Shown here piece after piece: positions 17,613 through 26,661 of a stretch of 64,000 nucleotides of DNA. A program made the translations under genes and the position numbers. The notes under the pieces were generated by a model, which had not been told where the DNA came from, did not search any database, and saw only the letters and a list, made by a program, of their open reading frames with translations. This DNA is from Clostridiales bacterium. GTDB taxonomy: Bacteria; Bacillota; Clostridia; Saccharofermentanales; Saccharofermentanaceae. The stretch spans positions 1 through 64,000 of the forward strand of contig JAFZVE010000073.1 in NCBI GenBank assembly GCA_017617995.1, written 5' to 3'. Position 1 is the stretch's first letter, and each line of letters starts with the position of its first letter.

Positions 17613-20402
17613 TTAAGGTTTAAACTCCTCGAGGCTCTTAAGATACGTGAACTTGAGACTCTTGAGTTTAAGGCCCCGCTTTCCAAAATGCATGCGGAAT
17701 ACGGAGTGCTTCGCGATCAGGATACACTCCCCTTTCTGGGAAACATCCGCCCCTTCGGTACCCGTGAACGTAATGACACGGATCGGGATGCTCGTGTAGT
17801 AGAGTGTGACCGGAAGCTGTGCAAGAGCCGAGAGCTCGGACGACGCTACCATCTCACACTCATAGACGCCCGGACGGTCGCAGGTAATACCGAAGACGAA
17901 ATCCTTGCCCTCGGACGTATCCACATCTACATTGATCACCGGATCCTTATCGATCTCATAGTAGAGATCGACCTTCGCCTCGATCGTATCTTCCGAGAAC
18001 GGACAGTCGATGTGCTCGACCTCCGGCTTATCGCCCATGACCGCATCCATCGCCGGAGTATTCATCGCGAAATTCAGGATATTCCTTGCATTTCTCTGAA
18101 GCTCGGCACGCGTGATCAGATCGGCATTTCCGCTCTTGAGATTCTCATAGGTATCCGCCGCATCGAGGTCTCCCCTTTCAACGGACGAACACACCATGTA
18201 CACATCGCACTGGGCACGGGCCATCGCCGTATGGCTGCGAAGCGCGTGGTCAAATGGGTTTGCCGGAATGATATCAATGTAGGCCCACCAGTCAGTCATC
18301 AGGATGCCTGTATAGCCCCACTGCTCTCGAAGGATCGTCGTATTCAGCTCGTAGTTCGCCGTACCGAATGTCCCGTTGATCTTGTTATAGACGGACATGA
18401 CACTTCTGGCTTTTCCTTCCTTGATCGCGATCTCAAATCCTTTGAGATAGATCTCGCGGAGCGCACGCTCGGACACGATAGAGTCCATGAAGCGGCGGTT
18501 CGTCTCACGGTTATTGCAGCAGAAGTGCTTGATCGTCGCGGTCACACCGTGCTTCTCAAGTCCGCGGATCTGCGCGGACGCGATACGTCCGGTAAGAAGC
18601 GGATCCTCCGAGAAATACTCGAAGTTTCGGCCATTCAGCGGGTGACGGTGGATATTGATGCCCGGACCGAGTATCGTGTCGACTTCGTTACTGACCATCT
18701 CGATACCGAACCAGTCGAAGAGTTCTTCGTTCAGTTTTTCGTTAAATGTACATGCCAGACATGTGCCGTTTGGAAGCGAGAAGGCTTTCTTTCCGCTGTC
18801 GATACGCATGCCGGACGGACCGTCATCGGCACAGAGTGCCGGGATACCCATCTCACGAAGTTCTTTTGACACGCCGGCAAATGCGGCGGCCGTACCGGTC
18901 GTGACCTTCGGGCTGCCCATACCTTCCCCACGGATGATGAGCGTGAGATCCTCGTCCGGGATCTGCGCGATGAATTCATCCATTGTATTCTTTCCGAGTT
19001 TTACGTCTGCGAGTTTGATTCCTTTATCCCCTGTAAAAGCAATCTCCTCCGGAACTCTCTGAAGTCTGGTGTCGATATGCTCCACATCACGAAGCGGTAC
19101 CGGTTCGTACTTCCCACCGATCGTCAGCCGCTCGAAAGCCTGAAGCGGCTTTCCTGCCGACTCGAGCTGCTCGAGCATCGTGTCTTCCAAGATTTCGAAG
19201 GATCCGACTTCTTCGCAGGATGCGACATTCTCGCCCGCATAGAAGGTATATGTTCCCTTCGGAAGCACCCATCCGGTCTTACCCATGAGGCGGCCGTCAT
19301 CGTCGAAGGACGCCAGACGGTTCATGCCCGCATGAATGGTGATCTCCTCTTCCTGTCCGGGCGTAAGCTCGGAGGTTTTTCCGAAGTCGACCAGCACACG
19401 AGAAGACGTGGTGATGCGGTCCGAAGGAGTCTTCGCGAAGAGCATCACGGTCTTCTTGCCGTTATAACTTCCGATGTTCTTAACGGAAAGCTTCACACTG
19501 ACTTCAGACGGGACATCCCCTTCCTCAGCCTTAAAACTCTGCGGAACGATCTCAAACTTCGTATAGGATAGACCGTAGCCGAACGGGTACAGTACTTTTG
19601 ACGGAGCAAACGTAGAGAAGTAGCGATACCCGACGAATATATCCTCGGCGTAAAAATCTTTCGAGAGGTCTTCACCTCCGAAATTACTCGAAGACGGATA
19701 GTCGGCAAGATCTCTGGCGATCGTGTCCGTGAGGGCACCCGAAGGCGTGGCCTTTCCGGTCAGGATGTTCGCTGCGGCGGTACCGCCGATCATGCCGGCC
19801 TGCCAGACATAGAGCACGGCCGCCGGATCGTATTTCTCGACAAAAGCCATATCGATGATGTTACCGACATTCAGGACAACGATCGTCTTTTCAAAGGCCG
19901 CGCAGACCTTACGGAGCATCTCTTCTTCTCCGTCACTCAGGAAGAAAGCACCATTCTGCGCAGTATTGTCTCGGTCCTCGCCTGCGGTTCTCGCGATAAC
20001 GATCACCGCTGCATCATTTCTTCCGGCCGCCTCGCTAACCACATCATCGGCAAGAGGCATCTCTGGCTGCGACCAGTTCTCCTGTCCCCATCCGACACCC
20101 GGATCGACCGGATTCTTTTCTTCCCAATCCTCATAGATCTTGACGAGATCCTCATCCACTACGATCTCTTTTGCGTTCTGAAGGCCTTCGAGGATTGACA
20201 CGACGTGCTTGACATTGACCATGCCGCCCGAGCCTGTGCCGCTCTTATAGTAATTCTTCTGCATTCTTCCGAATACGGCCACCTTCGCTCCATCACGAAC
20301 AGGAAGTGCTTCGCGGTCGTTCTTCAGAAGGACCGAACCTTCCTCGGCTACACGGATCGCCGCATCTGTATATTTGTTCCAGTCAAGAATGTATTTCGTC
20401 AT
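17613..20402 (-). CDS. GH3 family beta-glucosidase with permuted domain order
   Basis: 929 residues, cytoplasmic (no signal peptide). The usual C-terminal GH3 domain comes first (about 15-290). A fibronectin-III-like segment (about 300-400) follows, then the TIM-barrel domain (about 450-760) with IKHFCCNNRETN and the nucleophile Asp704 in LMTDWWA. A C-terminal extension follows. This reversed order is known from beta-glucosidases of Ruminococcus albus and Butyrivibrio fibrisolvens. It probably splits imported cello-oligosaccharides or other beta-glucosides; the substrate is inferred. GGAGG precedes the ATG. It stands alone, divergent from a lipoprotein gene, with no sugar transporter adjacent. 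Confidence 0.93.
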   Translation of the reverse strand: MTKYILDWNKYTDAAIRVAEEGSVLLKNDREALPVRDGAKVAVFGRMQKNYYKSGTGSGGMVNVKHVVSILEGLQNAKEIVVDEDLVKIYEDWEEKNPVDPGVGWGQENWSQPEMPLADDVVSEAAGRNDAAVIVIARTAGEDRDNTAQNGAFFLSDGEEEMLRKVCAAFEKTIVVLNVGNIIDMAFVEKYDPAAVLYVWQAGMIGGTAAANILTGKATPSGALTDTIARDLADYPSSSNFGGEDLSKDFYAEDIFVGYRYFSTFAPSKVLYPFGYGLSYTKFEIVPQSFKAEEGDVPSEVSVKLSVKNIGSYNGKKTVMLFAKTPSDRITTSSRVLVDFGKTSELTPGQEEEITIHAGMNRLASFDDDGRLMGKTGWVLPKGTYTFYAGENVASCEEVGSFEILEDTMLEQLESAGKPLQAFERLTIGGKYEPVPLRDVEHIDTRLQRVPEEIAFTGDKGIKLADVKLGKNTMDEFIAQIPDEDLTLIIRGEGMGSPKVTTGTAAAFAGVSKELREMGIPALCADDGPSGMRIDSGKKAFSLPNGTCLACTFNEKLNEELFDWFGIEMVSNEVDTILGPGINIHRHPLNGRNFEYFSEDPLLTGRIASAQIRGLEKHGVTATIKHFCCNNRETNRRFMDSIVSERALREIYLKGFEIAIKEGKARSVMSVYNKINGTFGTANYELNTTILREQWGYTGILMTDWWAYIDIIPANPFDHALRSHTAMARAQCDVYMVCSSVERGDLDAADTYENLKSGNADLITRAELQRNARNILNFAMNTPAMDAVMGDKPEVEHIDCPFSEDTIEAKVDLYYEIDKDPVINVDVDTSEGKDFVFGITCDRPGVYECEMVASSELSALAQLPVTLYYTSIPIRVITFTGTEGADVSQKGECILIAKHSVFRMHFGKRGLKLKSLKFTYLKSLEEFKP

Positions 20403-20471
20403 AAGTAACCTCCAACATGGGGGATCCTCGCACAGTAACAGACGCCGCCGTACGATCGGATGTTACTACCA

Positions 20472-20501
20472 ATTCTATCATGAGTGAACACCTCACAACA
20501 A
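20472..20501 (-). promoter_or_regulatory. Candidate promoter of the GH3 gene
   Basis: On the minus strand TTGTTG (20501-20496), an 18-base spacer ending in TGA, and TAGAAT (20477-20472) give a plausible extended -10 promoter 70 bases before the ATG. The rest of the gap to 20626 shows nothing definite. Confidence 0.4.
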
Positions 20502-20626
20502 TCAGTTAATTTCGCCTCCATTCTTCAAGTCGTCCGCCCTCAATTTACCCCAGGCAAAAAAATAAACAAAAATAGTGACGAAATCATCCGGATGTTGATT
20601 AGTAGGGTGAAGGGAGTGTGAGAAAG

Positions 20627-21358
20627 ATGATGAACACAAAGAAAAACCATGTGACCCGGCCCATGCACAGCAGCAAAAAGAGTTCCCCCCTCTTTAGGTT
20701 TTTGGTGCTGCTGATGATCTGTCTGTTTATCGGACCGATTGCAGCATGCAAGAAAGACAATGAGGTCATATACTACTCCGATGCGACCGGTGTTACCTCC
20801 TGGCTCAACGATTCGACCAGGCCGGCGACGGAGGTTACCTACTGGCCCAATGACTCGACCTGGCCGGTGATGGACGATGTCGACGAACCAACGACTTTCA
20901 CCTCCTCTCCGGCATCACGGGAGCAGATCATATACTTCGCCGAAATCACTGAAGACCAGCTCTATGCGATCCAATCCCGGGTCGAGAACAAGATCAAAGA
21001 CCTCCTCTACAAGGATCCCGTCACATGCGATGGTATACTTGATGAGATCGAGTATGTCGGCTGCTTTTTTGTCCATTTTTCATATACCGAGCACACGCTG
21101 TATCCTGTGTACCGGATCCGCGAGCACAATAGTGACGGAGATTCTTCGAGCACCGAAGAATTCTATCTTACAGTCGGGATAAACAACCTCCGGTTCGACA
21201 CTTTCGATTCGTTTACTCTCGATGTATATCCGATCCTCCCATCCGGTTCAAAAAGAGGTGCAGAGTCCATCGATGAGATCCGATCGATCCTCGGACTGGG
21301 AGAAGATTTTTCCGAGAAAAATCCTGATGGCTCGTACGAAGAGATCCTTGCGGGATAA
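20627..21358 (+). CDS. Uncharacterised lipoprotein
   Basis: About 243 residues. A long basic N-terminus leads into a hydrophobic stretch ending in the lipobox PIAAC, so the protein is probably lipid-anchored outside the membrane. A short low-complexity spacer with a near-repeat (SWLNDSTRPATEVTYW and YWPNDSTWPVMDD) precedes a soluble domain that I do not recognise. GTG at 20618 is possible, but GGGAG lies better for the ATG at 20627. It is transcribed divergently from the GH3 gene and ends at a strong bidirectional hairpin. Lineage-restricted function is inferred from the lack of any recognisable family. Confidence 0.7.
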   Translation: MMNTKKNHVTRPMHSSKKSSPLFRFLVLLMICLFIGPIAACKKDNEVIYYSDATGVTSWLNDSTRPATEVTYWPNDSTWPVMDDVDEPTTFTSSPASREQIIYFAEITEDQLYAIQSRVENKIKDLLYKDPVTCDGILDEIEYVGCFFVHFSYTEHTLYPVYRIREHNSDGDSSSTEEFYLTVGINNLRFDTFDSFTLDVYPILPSGSKRGAESIDEIRSILGLGEDFSEKNPDGSYEEILAG

Positions 21359-21391
21359 AAGCAAAATCTGACAACGACGTTTAAAGAGAAG

Positions 21392-21457
21392 AAAAAGTTC
21401 TTTCGCCGTGCCTCCGCAGGACTTTCGTCCGAGGACAGCGCAAGAAAGAACTTTTTT
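21392..21457. terminator. Bidirectional terminator with branched inner hairpin
   Basis: AAAAAGTTCTTTC (21392-21404) pairs with GAAAGAACTTTTT (21444-21456). Inside it CCTC (21411-21414), GGAC (21419-21422), GTCC (21427-21430) and GAGG (21431-21434) form a nested stem. A/T tracts flank both sides, suiting termination of both converging genes. Confidence 0.75.
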
Positions 21458-21463
21458 CTTTTC

Positions 21464-22480
21464 TTAAGACTCGTTAACTAGTTTTCCCGTCATGTATACC
21501 GGGATGATCTCCAGACATTGTGCGCGAGGGAGTGCGTGGGTGACCTCATGTTCGAGATACTCTTCGTCATCGGTGAATTTCTTAACGAGAGCGGTACCGA
21601 TTCTCTTCGTTTTTTCCGGATCGTCTACAAGCGCGATTCGGCCGCGGACAACGACACTTCGGATATTTAAGGCCCATTCCCCTTCTTTACGGAATCCGTC
21701 GTCCATGACACAGAAGCTCACCTTATCACAGGCCTGGATCGAGTCGATCTTATGTCCTTCTTTCGCACCGTGAAAATAGATATGTCCGTCCTCTTCACAG
21801 TACCAGTGGTTCATCGGGATGCCGTACGGGTAACCAAGTTCGCCCAGGATCGACAGTACGCCGCGCTTGCTGTTCTTCAGGACCTCGATGCACTCTTCTT
21901 CCGTCAGCTGCTGCTTGATTCTGCGCATCGGACGAAAAGTCGGGATCCAGTATCTTTTCATCGTCGTTCCATCCACTTCGATGGTCTTTTCGAAGACGCC
22001 GCCGTTACTGAGGATCGCCTTCTCACTTCCGAGATTGTTTTCATCGCAGGTCACGAGCATCCGCTCTATGCCCATCTCTTTCGCCTTTAGGATATTCAGA
22101 CGGAGCATCTCCCTGGCATATCCTCTGCCACGCTCGGACGGACGTACGGAATACCCGCAGTGGCCACCCCAGGTCCCGAGGATCGGATGGTCGATATGGT
22201 GCCGCAGGTCGATGATCCCTACGAGCCGGTCATCACTTCTTCTGATGGCCAGAAACATGCTTGACGGCACGGTAGTTCCGACGGACTCACAGGTTTCCGT
22301 GCTTTTCCGAAGGAGACAGATTCTGATCCACTCTTCCGAAGAGGCAGCCGTATCCAGGGACAGACACCCTGCGAAGCGGTCTTCACTATCCGCGTCCGTC
22401 TCGAGGATCTCTGCGCGGAAATCCCAGATCTGGTCCGCATATTCTATTGTTGGTTCGATTAAGTAGATCTCATCTGCCAT
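21464..22480 (-). CDS. GNAT acetyltransferase fused to an FMN-binding split-barrel (PPOX/NimA-like) domain
   Basis: 338 residues. Residues 1 to about 180 are a GNAT acetyltransferase with the acetyl-CoA motif RPSERGRGYAREML. Residues about 185-338 are a pyridoxamine-phosphate-oxidase-like split barrel (RRIKQQLTEEECIEVL start, GVLSILGELGYPYGIPMN, then IYFHGAKEGHKID) as in NimA nitroimidazole-resistance or flavin-reductase-like proteins. The two domains are usually separate genes. The ATG has a GAGG site. An extended -10 promoter lies upstream and the shared bidirectional terminator downstream. Detoxification of a small molecule is a guess; the substrates are unknown. Confidence 0.88.
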   Translation of the reverse strand: MADEIYLIEPTIEYADQIWDFRAEILETDADSEDRFAGCLSLDTAASSEEWIRICLLRKSTETCESVGTTVPSSMFLAIRRSDDRLVGIIDLRHHIDHPILGTWGGHCGYSVRPSERGRGYAREMLRLNILKAKEMGIERMLVTCDENNLGSEKAILSNGGVFEKTIEVDGTTMKRYWIPTFRPMRRIKQQLTEEECIEVLKNSKRGVLSILGELGYPYGIPMNHWYCEEDGHIYFHGAKEGHKIDSIQACDKVSFCVMDDGFRKEGEWALNIRSVVVRGRIALVDDPEKTKRIGTALVKKFTDDEEYLEHEVTHALPRAQCLEIIPVYMTGKLVNES

Positions 22481-22526
22481 ATCCGTAGCCTCATTCGTCC
22501 TTCGTTTCGAAGGCTTATTTCCACAG

Positions 22527-22554
22527 ATTATAGCATGATTTTCTCTCCCGTCAC
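22527..22554 (-). promoter_or_regulatory. Extended -10 promoter of the GNAT-PPOX gene
   Basis: On the minus strand GTGACG (22554-22549), a 16-base spacer ending in TGC, and TATAAT (22532-22527) form a convincing promoter about 50 bases before the start. Confidence 0.65.
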
Positions 22555-22657
22555 TTCCTCAAAGAAAGGTGATTTTTAGTTCCTTTTATGGTATCCTTCT
22601 TCTAAGGAATATGCCCTTTTCGGAGCATAGGCATGAGTTGAAAAGGAAGGTAGAAGT

Positions 22658-24367
22658 ATGAAGAAGATAGTATCTGTTCTCCTGAGTGCGGCGATCGTGA
22701 TGTCGCTTACCGGCTGCACAAGCAAGGAAGAGACCACCAAGAAAAAAACCAAGAAAACAAAGAAGACCGAGGACACGGAAGATACCGAAGATCCGACTGA
22801 GGACCCTACAGAGGATCCGACTGAAGATCCGACCGAGGATCCGACATCCGACACTTCGGATGAGACCTCCGGAACCATCCCCGCAGACTCATCGGATTCC
22901 TCCGATACATCCGATTCGTCAAGCCCCGACCTCGCCCCTTCCCATACACTTGTTTTCGATGACACCCTCGAAGACCTCGGACTCTATTACCCTGACGAAT
23001 ACTGGGATTGGACGGTCTATCACCAGGATGGTGAAGAGGAAGTCAACTTCAAGTTCTCACGGATCGATGACCTGTACGTGACTGACCCCGATAAATACGG
23101 CTACCTGCAGAGTACTATCGACGATTATCAGATCGATAATCAGGAAGCCACCTTCAATGCATTTGATGCAGATAGTCAGACTTTCCTGTCCGACGCCAAG
23201 AGCGGCAAGAGCGTCGAGAATTCGTATTACGAATTCAGCACAGCGCTTTTCCGGGCGGATACACAGGTATTCTCCTATGCCATCACGGAGTCTTCTCTTC
23301 TGAACGAAGGACAGATTATGACCTTTAACATTATTTCCGATACCGGCGAATATATTTGGCAGCGCGATGTCGTGACCGATCCCGACGGACTTGCTTCTTA
23401 CGTCGAAGCACTCCTTTCCACATCAGGTGCTTCCGACGAGTATAACACCTGGGTTTCCGATGTCGTAACCAGCATCAAGCACGAAGAGCTCTCGTTCGTC
23501 ATGACCTATGATGCCATCGTACTTCTGACCACCAGCTGGAACCGTTGCGGTTACCAGACTTATAAGATCCCGGTCATCGGACACGAAGAGATCTTCAACA
23601 TGAATTACTTCGGTAAAACGCCTGCCGAGTATACACTCTACGGCGATAACAACGGTGATCTTACCTGGGACTTCGACGGAGACGGAAATCTCGATACTCT
23701 CCATGTCGAAGGAGAGTATCAGGACGGCACCGGTCTGGTGTTGACTATCGATTACAACGGAAAATCAATAACACGAAATGACGCCGAGAGTTCCTACTTC
23801 TCTATGATGTACTACATGGTCATGAAGACCAGAACCGGCTGCTACCTCTATGTTCACGAGATGGGAGAGGACGGCTATGAGGGCACGGATGTGTACATGT
23901 TGGATGGCGATATCTTTTCCTACTATGTGGGATGCTTCTGGGGAAACTTCCGCACACTCGGATTCATCAGCCCGATCGCATTTGAACTGGAACGTGACTT
24001 TGACGCGCTGGGTTCCGGCTGGTTCGTCAACGAATTCTACGTCGACTACGACGGCATGCCGGTCAGAGGCTACCAAATGTGGAACGGCTATGGCAATCCG
24101 GTGACCACTAAGGTCGACATCCCCGCCAAACTCGCCGACGAGTATACATATGACCCGACAGACGATTACACGATCCCCGCAAACACCAACCTCCGCGTCG
24201 CATTCTATGACAGGGAAACACACGAGATGGTCGTCCAGACGCTGAACGAAGACTCGGCCGACGATACCTACGTCGTACTCGATTTCAACATCGACGATGA
24301 CTGGAACATCACCGTCAACGGCACCAGCATCTACGACCTGTTCTACGGCATCCAGTTCTGGGGCTGA
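22658..24367 (+). CDS. Lipoprotein with Lys/Thr- and Asp-Pro-Thr-rich stalk and large unknown ectodomain
   Basis: 569 residues. A signal peptide ends in the lipobox SLTGC. After it come a Lys/Thr-rich segment (EETTKKKTKKTKKTED), tandem EDPT repeats, and a Ser/Asp-rich stretch to about residue 90. This looks like a stalk that holds the ectodomain away from the membrane. The folded part (about 100-569) is rich in Tyr, Asp and Trp and matches no family I know. An acidic DNNGDLTWDFDGDGNLD segment resembles a calcium-binding loop. AAGGAAGG precedes the ATG. The stalk start is nearly the same as that of the lipoprotein at 50983-52176, suggesting a shared anchoring module. Confidence 0.82.
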   Translation: MKKIVSVLLSAAIVMSLTGCTSKEETTKKKTKKTKKTEDTEDTEDPTEDPTEDPTEDPTEDPTSDTSDETSGTIPADSSDSSDTSDSSSPDLAPSHTLVFDDTLEDLGLYYPDEYWDWTVYHQDGEEEVNFKFSRIDDLYVTDPDKYGYLQSTIDDYQIDNQEATFNAFDADSQTFLSDAKSGKSVENSYYEFSTALFRADTQVFSYAITESSLLNEGQIMTFNIISDTGEYIWQRDVVTDPDGLASYVEALLSTSGASDEYNTWVSDVVTSIKHEELSFVMTYDAIVLLTTSWNRCGYQTYKIPVIGHEEIFNMNYFGKTPAEYTLYGDNNGDLTWDFDGDGNLDTLHVEGEYQDGTGLVLTIDYNGKSITRNDAESSYFSMMYYMVMKTRTGCYLYVHEMGEDGYEGTDVYMLDGDIFSYYVGCFWGNFRTLGFISPIAFELERDFDALGSGWFVNEFYVDYDGMPVRGYQMWNGYGNPVTTKVDIPAKLADEYTYDPTDDYTIPANTNLRVAFYDRETHEMVVQTLNEDSADDTYVVLDFNIDDDWNITVNGTSIYDLFYGIQFWG

Positions 24368-24405
24368 TCACCAAGCAAGACAAAAGAAATACGCAGATAA
24401 TACAT

Positions 24406-24430
24406 GAGCCGTACATTCGTTTCACGGCGC
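24406..24430. repeat. Isolated copy of the left arm of the neighbouring palindrome
   Basis: GAGCCGTACATTCGTTTC followed by ACGGCGC is repeated at 24524-24548 with a single A-to-G difference. Here no matching right arm follows, so it looks like a partial duplication of the palindromic element. Confidence 0.7.
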
Positions 24431-24521
24431 TAAAAGAAAAGACGAAACAAAGAAGCTCCATACAGTTCCTCTGAGCCACGTATAGTTCACGGATGCGATG
24501 TGAGTAAACCAAAGAAAACAA

Positions 24522-24607
24522 AAGAGCCGTACATTCGTTTCGCGGCGCGAGTTTTTTGCCTACGGCAAAAACTGTCTGAAGCGCCAAGGACCGAATGTAC
24601 GGCTCTT
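24522..24607. repeat. Long nested palindrome, probable bidirectional terminator or mobile palindromic element
   Basis: AGAGCCGTACATTCG near 24523-24537 pairs with CGAATGTACGGCTCT at 24592-24606. Within it GGCGC (24544-24548) pairs with GCGCC (24581-24585), and TTTTTGCC with GGCAAAAA across a TAC loop (24553-24571). It lies between converging genes, so it can end transcription from both sides. Confidence 0.75.
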
Positions 24608-24619
24608 GATTACTGTGTA

Positions 24620-26644
24620 TTACTTATTCGCGTACGCCCCGCTCACGAGCCTGAGATACGTTCTTCTCGTCATGAGATACGCAACTGTATAGACAACTGC
24701 AAACACAAGGATACAGCACCCGAGGATCAACAGGAATGACTTCGGTTCACATCCGCCGAACAGCTGCAGGATACGGTTGACCATCGGATAAGAGGCCATC
24801 GTATGGATCACGGCAACGAGAAGCGGCAGCAGGAACACGACCACGATCTGGGAATTGATCGAGCGCTTGATCTCTTTTCTCGTAAGACCTACCTTCCGCA
24901 TGATCGCGAAACGCTTACTGTCCTCGTAGCCCTGCAGGAGCTGGCTGAAGTACATATTGAGGATCGTGATCGTCAGGAACGCGATGCTTAAGAAGATACC
25001 GAGGAAGAAGAGTCCTCCGTAAAGACCAGTGATCTCATCGATGCTGGCGATACGGCTGTCTACAGACATATAATCGTACTCATCCCGATGGTTCTGAAGT
25101 TCATCGTAGAAACGGAGTTGCGTCTCACGATTCGAAGTGGTGTTGATGAGGACAAAGTCTCTGGCATCGTCATATTCCCGGATCGTCTGGCCAATATAGT
25201 TGCTGACCTCGGCCAGGGCATCGTCACTCGGTAAGACGAAGAAGTAAACACCCTCTACCAGAGAGATGCTGCCGCCATAGCTGATCTTCGGTGTCTTCGG
25301 GAACTCGACGATCGTATACGGATCCGATTCTCCATCCATCACCTGAAACTCCGCATCTGCAGTCCGGAAACGGATCTCCCCGCTCTGCATCTTCCCGCCA
25401 TTTGTCACGAGACCGACTTCGTTATCTGCAAGTGTCAGGTCAGTCCCGTTCGCAGCATTATATGTGTCGAGTGTCATCAGGAACACTTCACACGTTTCGA
25501 TTGCGGAATAGTTCGGATAAGTCGTGCAGTAGCCATTCCCGACGCCGGCAAATCCGTTATAGTAGCCATACTCCAGGAAGTTTTCGATCTCGATCCCGGC
25601 GGCTTCTGCTCCGGCTCTGAGCTTATCGACACGTGCCTTCTTGACGTCCTCTTCGGCTCTCGAGTCATATACGACATGGAAGTCCACCGGATACCAGTCT
25701 TCCGCCAGAGTACGGACGGTACTGTAGAGCGTGAGAACCGATGAAAGTGTGACCAGAACCATCGTCGCAAAGATACAGATCGTCGCAAGTGTCGCCGCGT
25801 TCTTACGCATGCGGTAGAGCATACCGGATACGGAGATGAAGTGGGACGTTTTATAGTAGTAGTTCTTGTTCTTCTTCAGCGTGTTAAGAAGCGTGATGCT
25901 TCCCGCCACGAAAAGCGCCAGAGTTCCGAGAATGACCAGGATTACCGCATAGAAAAAGAAGGAAAATGCTTTTACCGCGGACTGGGAACGGAATGACAGC
26001 CAGTAACCGCCACTTAAGAGGATCACGCCGGCGAGCGCCAGAAGCCAGTTTGACTTCGGCTTCTTCTCCCCTTTACTCTCTTCTTTCATGTACTCAAGTG
26101 TGTTGGAACGAAGGATGCCCAAAGCATTGATGAGGAAGAACAAGAAAAAGAATAATCCGAATACGGCGAGATTGACGAGCGCCGGGACAATCTCGATATC
26201 CCAGCCGAAATCCGCCTCGGCGTGATAGATCTTCAGGACGCCGAGCTGGACGACCTTCGAGAGCACGATACCGATGATGGTGCCGCAGATTCCGGAGATG
26301 AGGAACACGGCAAGATTCTCGAGGAACTGCACGCGGATGATGTGTTTCTTCTGCATGCCGAGGACACTGTAAAGACCAAGTTCTTTCTTTCTCTGCTTGA
26401 TGACGAAACGGCTGACACCGATCAGGAAGAAGAAGGACACATTATACATGACTAAGATGCCGAATCGCATGATCATCTGAAGTGAGTATCCGCCCTCGAT
26501 CGCTGCGATGACCGGATCCTGCGAGATCGCGAAGATCACGTAGGAGATCGTGATCATCATGATCGCCGAGATGATGTACGGAACATAAACTATCTTATTC
26601 TTGGCGAGTGAATTGCCCGCCAGGCTTCTATATATATTTCTCAT
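24620..26644 (-). CDS. BceB-like ABC transporter permease (FtsX family)
   Basis: 674 residues with about ten transmembrane helices: one at the N-terminus, FtsX-type groups at about 50-300, and a final group after residue 520. A large extracellular domain of roughly 200 residues (about 320-530) is the hallmark of Bce-type permeases. Known relatives bind antimicrobial peptides such as bacitracin, remove them from lipid II-cycle intermediates, and signal to an intramembrane-sensing kinase. The gene lies 17 bases downstream of its ATPase gene, with the matching kinase and regulator upstream. The specific peptide cannot be read from sequence. Confidence 0.92.
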   Translation of the reverse strand: MRNIYRSLAGNSLAKNKIVYVPYIISAIMMITISYVIFAISQDPVIAAIEGGYSLQMIMRFGILVMYNVSFFFLIGVSRFVIKQRKKELGLYSVLGMQKKHIIRVQFLENLAVFLISGICGTIIGIVLSKVVQLGVLKIYHAEADFGWDIEIVPALVNLAVFGLFFFLFFLINALGILRSNTLEYMKEESKGEKKPKSNWLLALAGVILLSGGYWLSFRSQSAVKAFSFFFYAVILVILGTLALFVAGSITLLNTLKKNKNYYYKTSHFISVSGMLYRMRKNAATLATICIFATMVLVTLSSVLTLYSTVRTLAEDWYPVDFHVVYDSRAEEDVKKARVDKLRAGAEAAGIEIENFLEYGYYNGFAGVGNGYCTTYPNYSAIETCEVFLMTLDTYNAANGTDLTLADNEVGLVTNGGKMQSGEIRFRTADAEFQVMDGESDPYTIVEFPKTPKISYGGSISLVEGVYFFVLPSDDALAEVSNYIGQTIREYDDARDFVLINTTSNRETQLRFYDELQNHRDEYDYMSVDSRIASIDEITGLYGGLFFLGIFLSIAFLTITILNMYFSQLLQGYEDSKRFAIMRKVGLTRKEIKRSINSQIVVVFLLPLLVAVIHTMASYPMVNRILQLFGGCEPKSFLLILGCCILVFAVVYTVAYLMTRRTYLRLVSGAYANK

Positions 26645-26661
26645 CGTGGTCTCCTCCGTCC

